A DNA stretch of 38,707 bases from Io17-Chloro-G2 sp034420695 (GCA_034420695.1 DAOULB010000011.1:1-38707), one strand, 5' to 3'; shown: positions 1 through 11,861, counted from the first letter of the stretch. The notes: generated by a model from the sequence alone, not told the origin. Numbers and translations: made by a program.

Positions 1-2
1 TC

Positions 3-2519
<2,517 letters not shown>

Positions 2520-2554
2520 AAGCCGTCGCTGCCTGCCCCGGCGGCCCCGGCCCT

Positions 2555-2800
2555 CTACCGCCGTCCGAAAAGCCTGGCCAGGAAACCCGGTCGTCTCGAT
2601 GATTCCCTGGATTCTCCCCCTTGGTCATGATGAGGTCCGCCGCCCTGGCCATCCAGGAATCCATGGGGCTCCCGGTCAAACGCCACCTTGCACCCGGGAG
2701 CGCAGAAGTAGTAAGTCGTCCCTTCGTGGTCGCTCTTTCCTCCCGGAGGGTTGTCGGTGTCCACTTCCATCTGGCACACCGGGTCTATAGCTGTCGGCAT
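2555..2800 (-). CDS. YHS-domain protein of the copper operon
   Basis: An 81-residue protein with a YHS domain: DPVCQMEVD near the N-terminus and YFCAPGCKVAFD in the middle, followed by a Gly/His/Ser-rich tail. YHS domains often sit inside or beside copper and silver P-type ATPases and are thought to bind metal through Cys. The start at 2800 is chosen over a longer frame because GGGAGG lies about six bases upstream and the protein then begins just before the YHS domain. It is last in the minus-strand run csoR, DUF1330, copA, YHS, 131 bases after copA. A role in copper handling is inferred from context. Confidence 0.8.
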   Translation of the reverse strand: MPTAIDPVCQMEVDTDNPPGGKSDHEGTTYYFCAPGCKVAFDREPHGFLDGQGGGPHHDQGGESRESSRRPGFLARLFGRR

Positions 2801-2931
2801 CTGGGGACCTCCCTTTCTATTTCCCGGGGCTCTATGGCCTCTAAATCCCATGGCGCCGCGGCCTCCGTTTCCTGGGGGCGCAATGTGGTGCAATAGACCC
2901 AGTGCTCCTTACTCGCCCCACCGCATCTCCA

Positions 2932-5481
2932 CTAGTGCATGGCCCTCCGCAACCGCAGCGAGTTGGTCACAACGGCCACCGAACTGAGGGCCATTGCCAA
3001 GGCTGCCAGCACCGGGTTCAGAAACCCCTGCTCTCCAAAGAAAAACACCAAGCCGCCTGGCACTCCGCCCAAGTGATTGAACACCGGGTACAAGACACCT
3101 GCTGCCACGGGTATGAGCAGCAGGTTGTAAAAGAACGCCCAGAACAAGTTCTGCTTGATGGTGGTAATGGTCCGGCGGCTTAGCTCGAAGGCGTCGCCTA
3201 TGCCCTTGAGGTCTCCCCGCATCAGGGTCACGTCCGCCGACTCCATCGCCACGTCCGTTCCCGTCCCCATGGCAATGCCAACGTCGGCTTGGGACAGGGA
3301 CGGAGCATCGTTAATTCCGTCACCCACCATTGCGGCTATCTTCCCCTGCCCCTGCAGCCCCTTGATTACCTCCGCCTTTCCTTCGGGCAACACCCCGGCT
3401 TCCACCCGCTCGATTCCCAAAGCGCCGGCAACGGCCCCGGCGGTTTGGGGATTGTCGCCGGTCAGCATGACTACCTCTAGCCCCATTTGCTTCAGGTGTG
3501 CGACTGCCTCCACAGCTCCCGGTTTCAGCGAGTCGGCGATGGCAATGACCCCCAGGGCCCTTCCTCCCACTGAGACCAGCACCGGTGTCTTGCCCTCTGA
3601 CGACAAGCTTTCTACCTGCTGACCCACGCTCCCCAAGTCCGTTCCGGCTCCCTGGAGCCAGGCCAGGGTGCCTACACGCACCCTTTCTCCGTTGATCTCT
3701 GTTTCCACTCCGCGGCCCGGCAGCGCAACGAATGAGTCGGGACGCTGCAGCTCCAAGCCCCGGGCGCAAGCCTCCGACACGATCGCTTTGCCCAGCGGAT
3801 GCTCTGACGGCAACTCTGCAGAGGCTGCAAGCAGCAGCAACTCTCTCTCCGGCGTACCGCCGTTCCCACCGGGATCACTCCGGCCAGGGGCCGGAAGCAC
3901 GTCCTTCACTTCCGGCCGGCCTGTGGTCAGGGTGCCCGTCTTGTCCAGCACCACCACGCTGGCCCGGTGCATCAGTTCCAAGGCCCGGGAGTTTCGGACC
4001 AGTATGCCCAGTTCCGCTCCCCTGCCGGACCCAACGATCACGGCGGTGGGCGTCGCCAGCCCCAAGGCGCAGGGGCAGGAGATAATCAGGACCGCCACAA
4101 AGGTCAGCAGCCCGTAGGCCAATGCCGGCTCCGGCCCCAGCAGCGCCCACACTACGAAGGACACCGCCGCGATAGCTATGACAAAGGGCACAAAGTACGC
4201 CGCCACCCGGTCGGCCAAACTCTGGATGGGGGCCTTGGAGCCCTGGGCCTGTTCCACCAAGCGAATAATCTGGGCCAAGGCCGTGTCCTTGCCGACCTTG
4301 GTGGCCTCAAATCGGAATGAGCCGAAATTGTTGAGAGTGGCGCCGTACACCGGAGAGTCCGGCCCCTTGTCCACCGGCACACTCTCCCCGGTGAGCATGG
4401 ACTCGTCCACGCTGGAGTACCCGTCGAGTACCATCCCGTCGACAGGAATGCTCTCCCCGGGCCGCACCACCAATTCGTCGCCAACAGCCACTTCATCGGC
4501 AGCCATCTCGGTCTCCACTCCATTCTTCATCACCCTCGCGGTCTTTGGCCTGAGGCCGATGAGCCTCCGTATGGCCTCCGAAGTCTGACCCCTGGCCCGC
4601 GCTTCCAAGAAGCGGCCCAGGAGAATCAGGGCGATGATAATCACGGCAGTGTCGAAATAGACTTCTTTGCCGATGCTGCGGGCCGCGGAAGACCCCGGTG
4701 CCAAGGCTTCCAGCAGCACCACCGCTGCACTGAATCCGTAAGCCGCCGACGTGCCCACGGCAATCAAAGTATGCATGTTGGCAGCCCCGTGGCGCAGGGC
4801 CCCTATGCCCGCAAGGTAGAACGGCCACCCTGCCCAGAACTGCGCCGGGGTCGCCAAACCCCACAGGAGAAAGGGATAGAATCTCTGCCCCAACAGTGGC
4901 TCTACCCAAGGGAAGGCGCCAAAGGTCCCAAGAAAAAGAAGGACCCCGGCCGCCAAGGCAAACACCAGCCTGGGCTTCAGCTCCCTTAGCTCATCAACCC
5001 GGGCCAGCCGGTCCAGTTCCTTGGAGTCATCCAAGCCGCCGGAAGCTTCGCTTTCCGCGCCGTAGCCTGCTTGGGACACCGCCTCGCGAAATTCCTCGAA
5101 TCCTGCCACCCCCGGTATGAACTCCACCTCGGCCCGCTCCGTTGCCAAGTTCACTTGGGCAGCCGAAACTCCCTCAACCTCCCACAGGGCATTCTCCACG
5201 TGCATCACGCAGGCGGCGCAGGTCATACCGGTGATTCTCAGGGTGGTCTTGGCCGTGCCAATCCGGTAGCCAGATTGGGAGATTGCCTCCCGCAGCTCCT
5301 TCAGGGCAACTCCCCCCTCGTCCGGGCTCACCGACGCCTGCTCCGAGACCAAGTTGACGCTGACGGAAGCAACCCCGGGCACACTCCTCAGAGCGTTCTC
5401 AACGTTCGAGACGCAGGCCGAGCAGGTCATGCCTTCCACCGGAAGAGTGATTAGGGGCTGCTTTTGTGACCTATTGTCCAT
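2932..5481 (-). CDS. copA: Copper-translocating P1B-type ATPase
   Basis: An 849-residue ATPase that should export Cu(I) across the cytoplasmic membrane. Domains in order: two heavy-metal-associated domains with GMTCSAC (Cys20, Cys23) and GMTCAAC (Cys88, Cys91), transmembrane helices, an actuator domain with LTGES, the CPC metal site in a membrane helix (residues 469-471), the phosphorylation motif DKTGT (Asp513), the SEHPLG histidine motif and the hinge GDGINDAP. Length is normal for CopA with two metal domains. The start at 5481 begins immediately before the first metal domain; a frame reaching 5670 would overlap the DUF1330 gene. It follows csoR and DUF1330 on the same strand and should be de-repressed by copper. 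Confidence 0.96.
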   Translation of the reverse strand: MDNRSQKQPLITLPVEGMTCSACVSNVENALRSVPGVASVSVNLVSEQASVSPDEGGVALKELREAISQSGYRIGTAKTTLRITGMTCAACVMHVENALWEVEGVSAAQVNLATERAEVEFIPGVAGFEEFREAVSQAGYGAESEASGGLDDSKELDRLARVDELRELKPRLVFALAAGVLLFLGTFGAFPWVEPLLGQRFYPFLLWGLATPAQFWAGWPFYLAGIGALRHGAANMHTLIAVGTSAAYGFSAAVVLLEALAPGSSAARSIGKEVYFDTAVIIIALILLGRFLEARARGQTSEAIRRLIGLRPKTARVMKNGVETEMAADEVAVGDELVVRPGESIPVDGMVLDGYSSVDESMLTGESVPVDKGPDSPVYGATLNNFGSFRFEATKVGKDTALAQIIRLVEQAQGSKAPIQSLADRVAAYFVPFVIAIAAVSFVVWALLGPEPALAYGLLTFVAVLIISCPCALGLATPTAVIVGSGRGAELGILVRNSRALELMHRASVVVLDKTGTLTTGRPEVKDVLPAPGRSDPGGNGGTPERELLLLAASAELPSEHPLGKAIVSEACARGLELQRPDSFVALPGRGVETEINGERVRVGTLAWLQGAGTDLGSVGQQVESLSSEGKTPVLVSVGGRALGVIAIADSLKPGAVEAVAHLKQMGLEVVMLTGDNPQTAGAVAGALGIERVEAGVLPEGKAEVIKGLQGQGKIAAMVGDGINDAPSLSQADVGIAMGTGTDVAMESADVTLMRGDLKGIGDAFELSRRTITTIKQNLFWAFFYNLLLIPVAAGVLYPVFNHLGGVPGGLVFFFGEQGFLNPVLAALAMALSSVAVVTNSLRLRRAMH

Positions 5482-5525
5482 GAGCTGAAGTAACCTTACG
5501 GATTCTCTTACCGGCGCGTTCCGGT

Positions 5526-5813
5526 TCAGACTCCTTCCACCAGCACCATTTTGCTGTTGGTGGAACTTAACCTGAGTTCCCGCAGCGGCCGGTAGTCCTC
5601 GGAATTGTAAAACTCTGTGGCCCTTTCCACGCTGGGAAACTCCAGCACCACCAGCCGGCGGGGTGTCCAATCACCCTCGATAGTCTGCAAGTCCCCTCCC
5701 CTGACCAAGTACTTTCCGCCGTACTTCTCCACGATTGGCGGGACCTGCCGGCGGTATTCGTCATAGGGGCCCGCATCGGTCACTTCAATATCTACCAGCA
5801 CGTAGGCTGCCAT
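5526..5813 (-). CDS. DUF1330 family protein
   Basis: A 95-residue protein beginning MAAYVLVDIEV, with VVLEFPS and AxxFYNSEDYRPLRELR, the pattern of the DUF1330 (dimeric ferredoxin-like alpha/beta barrel) family. Its biochemical role is not established. The start has a strong AGGAGG six bases upstream. It lies between csoR and copA in what looks like one transcript. That position suggests a link to metal stress, but no metal ligand pattern can be seen, so this is context only. Confidence 0.85.
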   Translation of the reverse strand: MAAYVLVDIEVTDAGPYDEYRRQVPPIVEKYGGKYLVRGGDLQTIEGDWTPRRLVVLEFPSVERATEFYNSEDYRPLRELRLSSTNSKMVLVEGV

Positions 5814-5852
5814 TTAGTCCTCCTGTAATATGTTGGAGCCAAAGATACCCCT

Positions 5853-6119
5853 CTATTTGTTGGCCAGGATATACAGGTCCTTCAGTTCGCCAACCACTTG
5901 GCTTTCCCTTCCGTCGCGAATGCCCTCCACTACGCAACTGTGCAAGTGGCCTTCCAGCAGCACGGCTTCCATCTTCTCTATGGCCCGCCGAACCGCATAG
6001 GTCTGTTTCAGCACGTCCACGCAGTACTTGTCCTCCTCCAGCATCTTGCGGATGCCGGACAGATGGCCCTCAATATAGCTCAGTCTCTTGAGTGCGCCCG
6101 ACTTGGCTTCAGGCAGCAT
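5853..6119 (-). CDS. csoR: CsoR family copper-sensing repressor
   Basis: An 88-residue all-helical repressor. Cys33, His58 and Cys62 reproduce the C-x24-H-x3-C ligand spacing of the Cu(I) sensor CsoR, where Cu(I) binding releases DNA. Typical family features include ALKRLSYIEGHLSGIRKM near the N-terminus. The start at 6119 is preceded by AGGAG. It is the first gene of the copper operon and probably represses itself, DUF1330, copA and the YHS gene through the GC-rich operator upstream. Confidence 0.93.
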   Translation of the reverse strand: MLPEAKSGALKRLSYIEGHLSGIRKMLEEDKYCVDVLKQTYAVRRAIEKMEAVLLEGHLHSCVVEGIRDGRESQVVGELKDLYILANK

Positions 6120-6151
6120 CTATCTCCTCCAACTCCTCCAGGCTGCAGCCA

Positions 6152-6177
6152 ACCCCGACCCCCCCGGGGAGGGTATA
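6152..6177. promoter_or_regulatory. Probable CsoR operator
   Basis: Read on the minus strand, TATACCCTCCCCGGGGGG followed by TCGGGGT forms a GC-rich imperfect inverted repeat flanked by TATA. This resembles CsoR boxes (runs of C and G flanked by TA). It lies 33-58 bases upstream of the csoR start and about 110 bases upstream of the divergent oxidoreductase. The assignment rests on position and composition. Confidence 0.45.
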
Positions 6178-6287
6178 AGTAAATCCTAAGACGCCCTTAC
6201 TCACCCGTCAAGACCGGGCCCCTAGCGTTGACAGACCCGCAGCCTTTCCCTAAGTTAAGAGACCGGATCCCCCGCAGGAGAGTTGAA

Positions 6288-7328
6288 TTGCCGCTTGGAT
6301 GGGGAATTATCAGCACTGGTTTGCATCCCGGGAACAAGATTGCCCCGGCGATTGGCCGGGCCCACAGGGCAAAACTTGCAGCCGTCTACAGCCGGGACCT
6401 GGGCCGGGCCCAAGCCTTTGCCGCCAAGCACGGCGCCGCCAAGGCCTACGACGAAATAGACGCCCTCTTGGGTGACCCGAACGTCGAAGCCGTTTTCATC
6501 GCCTCCCCCAATTCTCTTCACGCCGAGCAGGGAATCCGGGCGGCCGCCGCCGGCAAGCACGTGCTGGTCGAAAAGCCAATGACCACGACCTTGGAGGACG
6601 CCCTAGCCTTGGTGCGGGCCTGCCGGGGCAATCGCGTGAAACTTGGCGTTGGATTTGAGCTGAGGCACCATCCCGGACACGTCTTTGCCCGGAATCAAGT
6701 GGCCCAAGGGACCCTTGGTCACATAGCCATGGCCCAAGCCCAGTGGGGATTCGGCGTCAGGGGGCAGAGGGTGCCGGAGCCCCGCACGGGCCTCAGGGGC
6801 TGGTGGATGGAGCCTGAAATGATCGGCGGAGCGGCGGCGCTGATGGGTACCGGGGTCCATGCCATTGACTTGCTCAGGTTTCTGACCGGGCAGGAGGTCA
6901 CCGAAGTCACCAGCATCACCGACGGACAAAAATCGGAGCAGCCCTTGGAAACCATTGCAGCAGTTACCCTGCGTTTCGGCCAAGGCACCATAGCCACGGT
7001 GTACTGCGGCAGAATCCTCCCCGACTCCAAGAACGACTTCACCCTCTACGGCATCAATGGCCGCATCACCGGTCGGGCCACACTGTGGGAAGCTCAGCAG
7101 GGAAGGCTTGACTTGGTCAGCGAAACCAGTAACAGCACCCAAGTATTCCCAAGCGACTACTTGGGGAACTTCTCTGCCCAGATGGAAGACTTTGGCAGGG
7201 CTGTGGCAGAGGACCGGGAACCCGCCGCCACCGGCATTGACGGGCTGCGCGTTGTGGAAGTAACCCTGGCGGCGCTGGAGTCGGCCCGGCACGGGCGGAC
7301 GGTGAAGATTACGCCTGCGTCCCCATGA
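6288..7328 (+). CDS. Gfo/Idh/MocA family NAD(P)-dependent oxidoreductase
   Basis: A 346-residue dehydrogenase of the glucose-fructose oxidoreductase/inositol dehydrogenase/MocA family. The N-terminal Rossmann fold starts with GWGIISTGLHPGNKIAPAI, continues with AVYSRDLGRAQAFAAKHG, and carries the EKPMTT motif whose Lys is used in catalysis in this family. The C-terminal alpha/beta domain has GGAAALMGTGVHAIDLLRF. The substrate cannot be told. The start is taken as TTG at 6288 because AGGAG at 6276-6280 lies seven bases upstream. A TTG at 6228 would add 20 residues but has no ribosome site. Confidence 0.9.
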   Translation: MPLGWGIISTGLHPGNKIAPAIGRAHRAKLAAVYSRDLGRAQAFAAKHGAAKAYDEIDALLGDPNVEAVFIASPNSLHAEQGIRAAAAGKHVLVEKPMTTTLEDALALVRACRGNRVKLGVGFELRHHPGHVFARNQVAQGTLGHIAMAQAQWGFGVRGQRVPEPRTGLRGWWMEPEMIGGAAALMGTGVHAIDLLRFLTGQEVTEVTSITDGQKSEQPLETIAAVTLRFGQGTIATVYCGRILPDSKNDFTLYGINGRITGRATLWEAQQGRLDLVSETSNSTQVFPSDYLGNFSAQMEDFGRAVAEDREPAATGIDGLRVVEVTLAALESARHGRTVKITPASP

Positions 7329-7333
7329 CGAGC

Positions 7334-8935
7334 TTACGATGCCGTGAGTGGAATTGTCCTTCCCAGGCTTTGGGGCCGGCGTTGTGGCCTGCCGATGGCC
7401 ACCAGGAACATGACGCTCTTGCCGGCGGCATGGGGTGAGAAGAACTCCACCACGTCGTCGTCGAAGAAAGTCAGGCCGGTCGCGCCCAGCCCCTGGGCGT
7501 AAGCCCCCAAGTAGAGCCTGCCGCCCATGATGGAAGCTTCCATCTGGGCCATGCGGTAACCGCGGTTCCCAAACCGTTCCAAGACCGGTTCCAAGTCTGC
7601 CAGGAAGTACACGTTCACGCTGGAGTCGGCCGCCAGTTCCTGCCCCAAGTCCAAATAGCCGGCCTGCCGCCGGAAATCGCCCTCGGCAAGCTGCTCAAGG
7701 ACATCCCGCGCCGGGTTGAACACATAGCTGCCCGATGGCAGGCCGTCCACACTGTTGACTATCAGGTACATCTGATTGATGTTGGCGTCCGACCCTTCAA
7801 GGAAGTCGGCACTGATCGGTGCCGCAGCCCCCCTCAGCATCGCAGAAAGCTGGGAGTAGCCAATATCCGCTTGCCGAAAACGGCGGCTGGAACCCCTCCG
7901 CCTGATAGTCTCCTCCAGCTCCCGTCCAATGCCGTCTTCCTCAGGAGCAGACGCTAAGGGAAACTCTGGGCCGGACGGGCGCGGACATCCCGGCAGAGGA
8001 GGGGCGTCCCTGTGGGCGGCGGCCTCCTCCGGGGACTTCAAGCCGGAAGCCCCGTGCATTTCCCGGATCGCCGGGTAGTCCACTTCCCACCTTGAATACG
8101 GCTGTACCTCCAAGTCCAGGGCCGTGGTCCCCGTCGCAGGACCCATTGACGGACTGTTGTCGCGCCCAACCGCGACGACCTGCAGGGCTGCCTCTCTGTC
8201 CTCGTCCAGCCCCAGCAACTCGTTTACCTGCCGGTCCACGAAGCCCGAAACAATGGACACGGGGAGACGCAAGGCCGTTCCCACCGCCAGCGTGTTGGCC
8301 AGCATGACCCCGCTGTCCCAAAAGCTGTGCCGGTAGGCCCTGGCCTGGTACTTCCACGAGTTTCGCCAGAAGACCGAGGTGAACACCAAGGCCGCCGGGG
8401 CCTCGGCAAGGGCCGGGTTACCGCCCGAAGCCTCCACCAACGTCCGTCGGTAGTCTCCGTCCCGTAGCTTCCTGAGGGAAAAATCGTGGGGGCCGAAGTG
8501 GTACACCCCGGCATCCAGTCCTGCATTGGGGCCGCATACCAAGTAGACTTCGATATGGTACAGGGCCCCAGTGCACGCCGCGGCCCGGAAGTACATACTC
8601 CCGCCGCCGGCCATCCGGCCCACCTTGGTGACCCCACCGGTGTAGAACAGCAGGGACGCCAATTCCTCCAAGGTTGGACCCCGGTAGTCCATGCACGGCC
8701 GGGCTGTAAGGGCTTCCAAGGCCGCTGCCCCGCTGGAGGGCAGTGTCCCTGGCAGTTCCAAGGGTTCGAGGGAGGAATAGATTTTGAAGGGCAGTGGCTG
8801 ATTCTCCCACACCAATCGGTGTGAGCTGCGGCGAACGCTCTCGTAGGAATGGTTGGTTTCCCGGTGGTAACGCCTAGCAGCCTGGGTATCCCGGTTGGAG
8901 AAGGAGGCAACGGCGGGCAACTTTTCCTGGCTCAT
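7334..8935 (-). CDS. SagB/ThcOx-type double nitroreductase
   Basis: A 533-residue protein with two tandem FMN nitroreductase-like modules. The first starts near ARRYHRETNHSYESV and holds MDYRGPTLEELASLLFYTGGV. The second starts near RRGSSRRFRQADIGYSQLSAML. This SagB/ThcOx form includes the azoline dehydrogenases of thiazole/oxazole-modified peptide pathways, but no cyclodehydratase (YcaO) or precursor peptide is seen here, so the substrate is unknown. The start at 8935 has AGGAG seven bases upstream. The gene ends five bases from the stop of the plus-strand oxidoreductase. A separate terminator divides it from the MoaD-like gene upstream. Confidence 0.88.
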   Translation of the reverse strand: MSQEKLPAVASFSNRDTQAARRYHRETNHSYESVRRSSHRLVWENQPLPFKIYSSLEPLELPGTLPSSGAAALEALTARPCMDYRGPTLEELASLLFYTGGVTKVGRMAGGGSMYFRAAACTGALYHIEVYLVCGPNAGLDAGVYHFGPHDFSLRKLRDGDYRRTLVEASGGNPALAEAPAALVFTSVFWRNSWKYQARAYRHSFWDSGVMLANTLAVGTALRLPVSIVSGFVDRQVNELLGLDEDREAALQVVAVGRDNSPSMGPATGTTALDLEVQPYSRWEVDYPAIREMHGASGLKSPEEAAAHRDAPPLPGCPRPSGPEFPLASAPEEDGIGRELEETIRRRGSSRRFRQADIGYSQLSAMLRGAAAPISADFLEGSDANINQMYLIVNSVDGLPSGSYVFNPARDVLEQLAEGDFRRQAGYLDLGQELAADSSVNVYFLADLEPVLERFGNRGYRMAQMEASIMGGRLYLGAYAQGLGATGLTFFDDDVVEFFSPHAAGKSVMFLVAIGRPQRRPQSLGRTIPLTAS

Positions 8936-9008
8936 GGAAACGCTCCTGATCGAAAGCAGGCAGTCCTGCCCAAGCAAATGACAGGCCAAGGAAAGACCGG
9001 CCTATGTC

Positions 9009-9046
9009 AAAAGCGGGGCGCCCAGTTGCACTATGGACGCCCCGCT
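9009..9046 (-). terminator. Rho-independent terminator after the MoaD-like gene
   Basis: A nine-base perfect stem (AGCGGGGCG at 9012-9020 with CGCCCCGCT at 9038-9046) is followed on the minus strand by TTTT. It lies 28 bases past the stop of the MoaD-like gene, before the SagB-type gene, and should end the molybdenum hydroxylase transcript. Confidence 0.7.
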
Positions 9047-9074
9047 GCGGTTACCGAATCCCTCTGGGGCGGCG

Positions 9075-9344
9075 TTACCCGCCGCCGATGGCGGGAAGGA
9101 AGTGTACCTCGCTGTCCTCGCTCACCTTCTCCAGCAGGCCCATTTGGCTGGCATCGCCGTCCACAATGACCGCCACGCCGGGAAGCAGGTCGTCCTCCTC
9201 GGGGTCGTAGAGCCTGGCCTTGGTCCCCGGGAACTGCTTGTCCAGGTTATTGACGATTTGCCGGACGTTGCGCCCTTCCACCAAGACCCTCTGCTGGCCT
9301 TGGGTCAGGGGTAGCATCGCCGTCGGAATCCATACTTCCGCCAT
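9075..9344 (-). CDS. MoaD/ThiS ubiquitin-like sulfur carrier protein
   Basis: An 89-residue protein of MoaD/ThiS size ending in GGG, the C-terminal Gly-Gly that is adenylated and thiocarboxylated in this family. The pattern PLTQGQQRVLVEGRNVRQIV, followed by NNLDKQFPG and the late EVHFLPAIGGG, fits MoaD. It starts 15 bases after the molybdenum hydroxylase stop codon, so the two are almost certainly co-transcribed. Supply of sulfur for molybdopterin synthesis is the likely role. No moaE partner lies nearby, so another sulfur-carrier role remains possible. Confidence 0.88.
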   Translation of the reverse strand: MAEVWIPTAMLPLTQGQQRVLVEGRNVRQIVNNLDKQFPGTKARLYDPEEDDLLPGVAVIVDGDASQMGLLEKVSEDSEVHFLPAIGGG

Positions 9345-9359
9345 AAGCTTCAGCTCACT

Positions 9360-11693
9360 CTACTTGGAAGCGCCGGCCTCCTCTTTTGCCCACATGGCCT
9401 CCAGGATGGAGCCCGGTGTCATGGGAAGGCTGTCGAGGCGTACTCCCAGTGCATTGTTGATGGCGTTGGACAGGGCGGCCAGCGGGGGCACAATCGGCAC
9501 CTCGCCGACTCCCCGCACGCCGAAGGGGTGGGCCGGGTTGGCCACTTCCACGACGACGGTGTCGATCATCGGCAGGTCCAGCACCGTCGGCATCCGGTAG
9601 TCCAGGAAGGTCGAGTTGACCATGTGGCCCTCATCGTTGAAGAAATACTCTTCGTTCAGGGCCCAGCCGATCCCCTGCACCGTGCCGCCCTGTATCTGTC
9701 CCTCCACGTAGCCGGGGTGAACAGCCTTGCCCACGTCCTGGACTGCCGTGTAGCGAAGGACCGTCACTTTGCCGGTTTCAGGGTCCACTTCCACGTCAAC
9801 GATGTGGGTAGCCAAGCACGGGCCCGCCCCGCCAGGGTTCACGCCGGCCCTGCCGATTATGGGGCCTCCGGTGGCGTTCTGCCGGGCCGCAACTTGGCGG
9901 AAAGTCATCTTGAGTTCCGGGTCCGACTTGTGTTGCAGCCCCCCGTCCACGTACTCGACGTCGTCCTCGCTCACATCCCAAATCTTGGCGGCCCTCGCTA
10001 CCATCTGCTGCTGCACGTCCCTGGCGGCCTCGTATGTTGCCCAGCCGGTTTTAAAGGTCGCGCCGCTGCCTCCGCTGTTGGAAGTGAATCCCACCGATTC
10101 GGTGTCACCGACCGAGGGCTTCACGTCCTCCACCGCAATGCCCAGCACTTCCGCAGCCTGCTGGGCAAAAGCCACCCGGGTGCCGCTGAGGTCGGCGGAG
10201 CCTTCCACCAAGCTCAAGGTGCCGTCGGCGTTGACGATGGCCACCGCGCTGGCCGGGCCGGTGCCGTTGCCCCAGAAGCCGCTGGCCACTCCCCGTCCGC
10301 GATAGGGACCCTCCAACGGAGTGGAATAGTGGGCATGGTCCTTGGCGGCGTTCAGGGTCTCGACGAAGCCCACCAAGGGCATCAGGGGGCCGGTGGCCCG
10401 CCGGCTGCCTTCCTTGGCGCTGTTCAGCAGTCTGAACTCGATGGGGTCCATTCCCAGCTTTTCGCACAGCTCGTCCACTGCCGTCTCCATGGCAAAGGCG
10501 GCTGCGGGGGCGCCGGGTGCCCGGTAGGCGGCCGACTTGGGACGGTTGACCACCACGTCTATCCCTTCCAAGTAGGTGTTGGGGATTTCGTAAGGGGCGA
10601 AGATACAGTTGCACCCGCCGGGCACCGGTGAGCCGGGGAAGGCCCCGGACTCGTAGGTCAAATGGGCTTCTGCGGCGGTCAGCTTGCCGTCCTTGGTGGC
10701 GCCCACCTTGATTTTAATGGTAGTGCCGGAAGTGGGGCCGCTGGCCTCGAACACCTCGGTGCGGCTCATGGTGACCTTCACCGGCCGGTTGGCCTTTTTC
10801 GCCAGAAGCGCCGCTACGGGTTCCGAATAGACGATTCCCTTGGCTCCAAACCCGCCGCCAATTTCCATGGGGATAACCTTGATCTTGGACACCGGCAGGC
10901 CCAGCATCCGGGAGAGAAGGTCGCGGACGTTGAAGTGGCCCTGGGTGCTGGACCATACGGTCAGGCTCCCGTCGGTGTTCCACATGGCGGTTCCGGTATG
11001 GGGCTCGATGTACCCTTGGTGCACCGCAGCGGTGCGGGTCTCCTTCTCCACGACGACATCGGCTTCCTGGAAGCCCTGTTCCACGTCGCCCACCTTGAAG
11101 TCGAACTTGTTGGCAACGTTGGTGCCATTGCTGTCGTCGGAATCGGACTTGTAGCCGCCGGCCCTGAGACCCGGGTTGGAGAGGCTTTCCAGCCTTTCGT
11201 GGAGGATGGCGGCATCTTCCTGCATCGCCTGTTCCGAGGTCAAAACCGGGGGCAGCACCGCGTATTCCACTTCGATCAATGCCGCCGCCTGCTCGGCAAG
11301 GTGCGCCCCTTCCGCGGCCACCCCAGCCACAGCGTGACCCTTGTAAAGCACCTTGTCGTAGGCCAGGACGTTGTTGCTCAGGAATCGGAGGTTGTGAATT
11401 GAACCCTCCGCCAAGTCCTCCACCTTCCCCGAGGGCTGTTCCCAATCGGCGGAGGTCACCACGGCGTGCACCCCCGGCAGGGCCAAGGCCTTGGATGCAT
11501 CGATGGACTTGATCCTGGCATGGGCGTGGGGGCTTCTGAGTATTTTCCCGAAGAGCAGCCCTGGAAGCTGGATGTCGGCCCCGTACTTGGCCTGACCGGT
11601 CACCTTGTCCGCGCCGTCATGGCGTATCGGACGGCTGCCGATCACCTTGTACTCTGTTGTCGCGAGGACCTGGTTGGGTTGATAGTCAACCAT
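9360..11693 (-). CDS. Xanthine dehydrogenase family molybdopterin-binding (large) subunit
   Basis: A 777-residue molybdenum hydroxylase large subunit (xanthine dehydrogenase / aerobic CO dehydrogenase family). Visible marks are the a/b hammerhead start RPIRHDGADKVTGQAKYGADI, the molybdopterin-binding GGGFGAKG, AYRAPGAP, and GVRGVGE near the C-terminus, where Glu731 is the conserved catalytic base. The VAYRCSFR signature of CO dehydrogenase is not seen, so it is not a form I CO dehydrogenase. The [2Fe-2S] and FAD subunits usually encoded next to it are absent. The start at 11693 has GGGAGG upstream. A MoaD-like gene follows directly. The substrate is unknown. Confidence 0.93.
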   Translation of the reverse strand: MVDYQPNQVLATTEYKVIGSRPIRHDGADKVTGQAKYGADIQLPGLLFGKILRSPHAHARIKSIDASKALALPGVHAVVTSADWEQPSGKVEDLAEGSIHNLRFLSNNVLAYDKVLYKGHAVAGVAAEGAHLAEQAAALIEVEYAVLPPVLTSEQAMQEDAAILHERLESLSNPGLRAGGYKSDSDDSNGTNVANKFDFKVGDVEQGFQEADVVVEKETRTAAVHQGYIEPHTGTAMWNTDGSLTVWSSTQGHFNVRDLLSRMLGLPVSKIKVIPMEIGGGFGAKGIVYSEPVAALLAKKANRPVKVTMSRTEVFEASGPTSGTTIKIKVGATKDGKLTAAEAHLTYESGAFPGSPVPGGCNCIFAPYEIPNTYLEGIDVVVNRPKSAAYRAPGAPAAAFAMETAVDELCEKLGMDPIEFRLLNSAKEGSRRATGPLMPLVGFVETLNAAKDHAHYSTPLEGPYRGRGVASGFWGNGTGPASAVAIVNADGTLSLVEGSADLSGTRVAFAQQAAEVLGIAVEDVKPSVGDTESVGFTSNSGGSGATFKTGWATYEAARDVQQQMVARAAKIWDVSEDDVEYVDGGLQHKSDPELKMTFRQVAARQNATGGPIIGRAGVNPGGAGPCLATHIVDVEVDPETGKVTVLRYTAVQDVGKAVHPGYVEGQIQGGTVQGIGWALNEEYFFNDEGHMVNSTFLDYRMPTVLDLPMIDTVVVEVANPAHPFGVRGVGEVPIVPPLAALSNAINNALGVRLDSLPMTPGSILEAMWAKEEAGASK

Positions 11694-11861
11694 CGTTTTC
11701 CTCCCTGTGAATCGGACCTGCAAGCTGGCCTGGAATCAGACCATATATTACCATAACTGGCCTTTGGTGGACTGGGGTTCCCTGGGGTTCCTTGGCGTGG
11801 CCTTGTAAGAATGGCTTATGACGTCTGGTGGGGTTGGGTGGACTGGGATGCCCCTGAGTGC

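Noticed and set aside
9528..10631. Long plus-strand open frame within the molybdenum hydroxylase gene
   Set aside because: Shadow of the minus-strand gene; no recognisable motifs.
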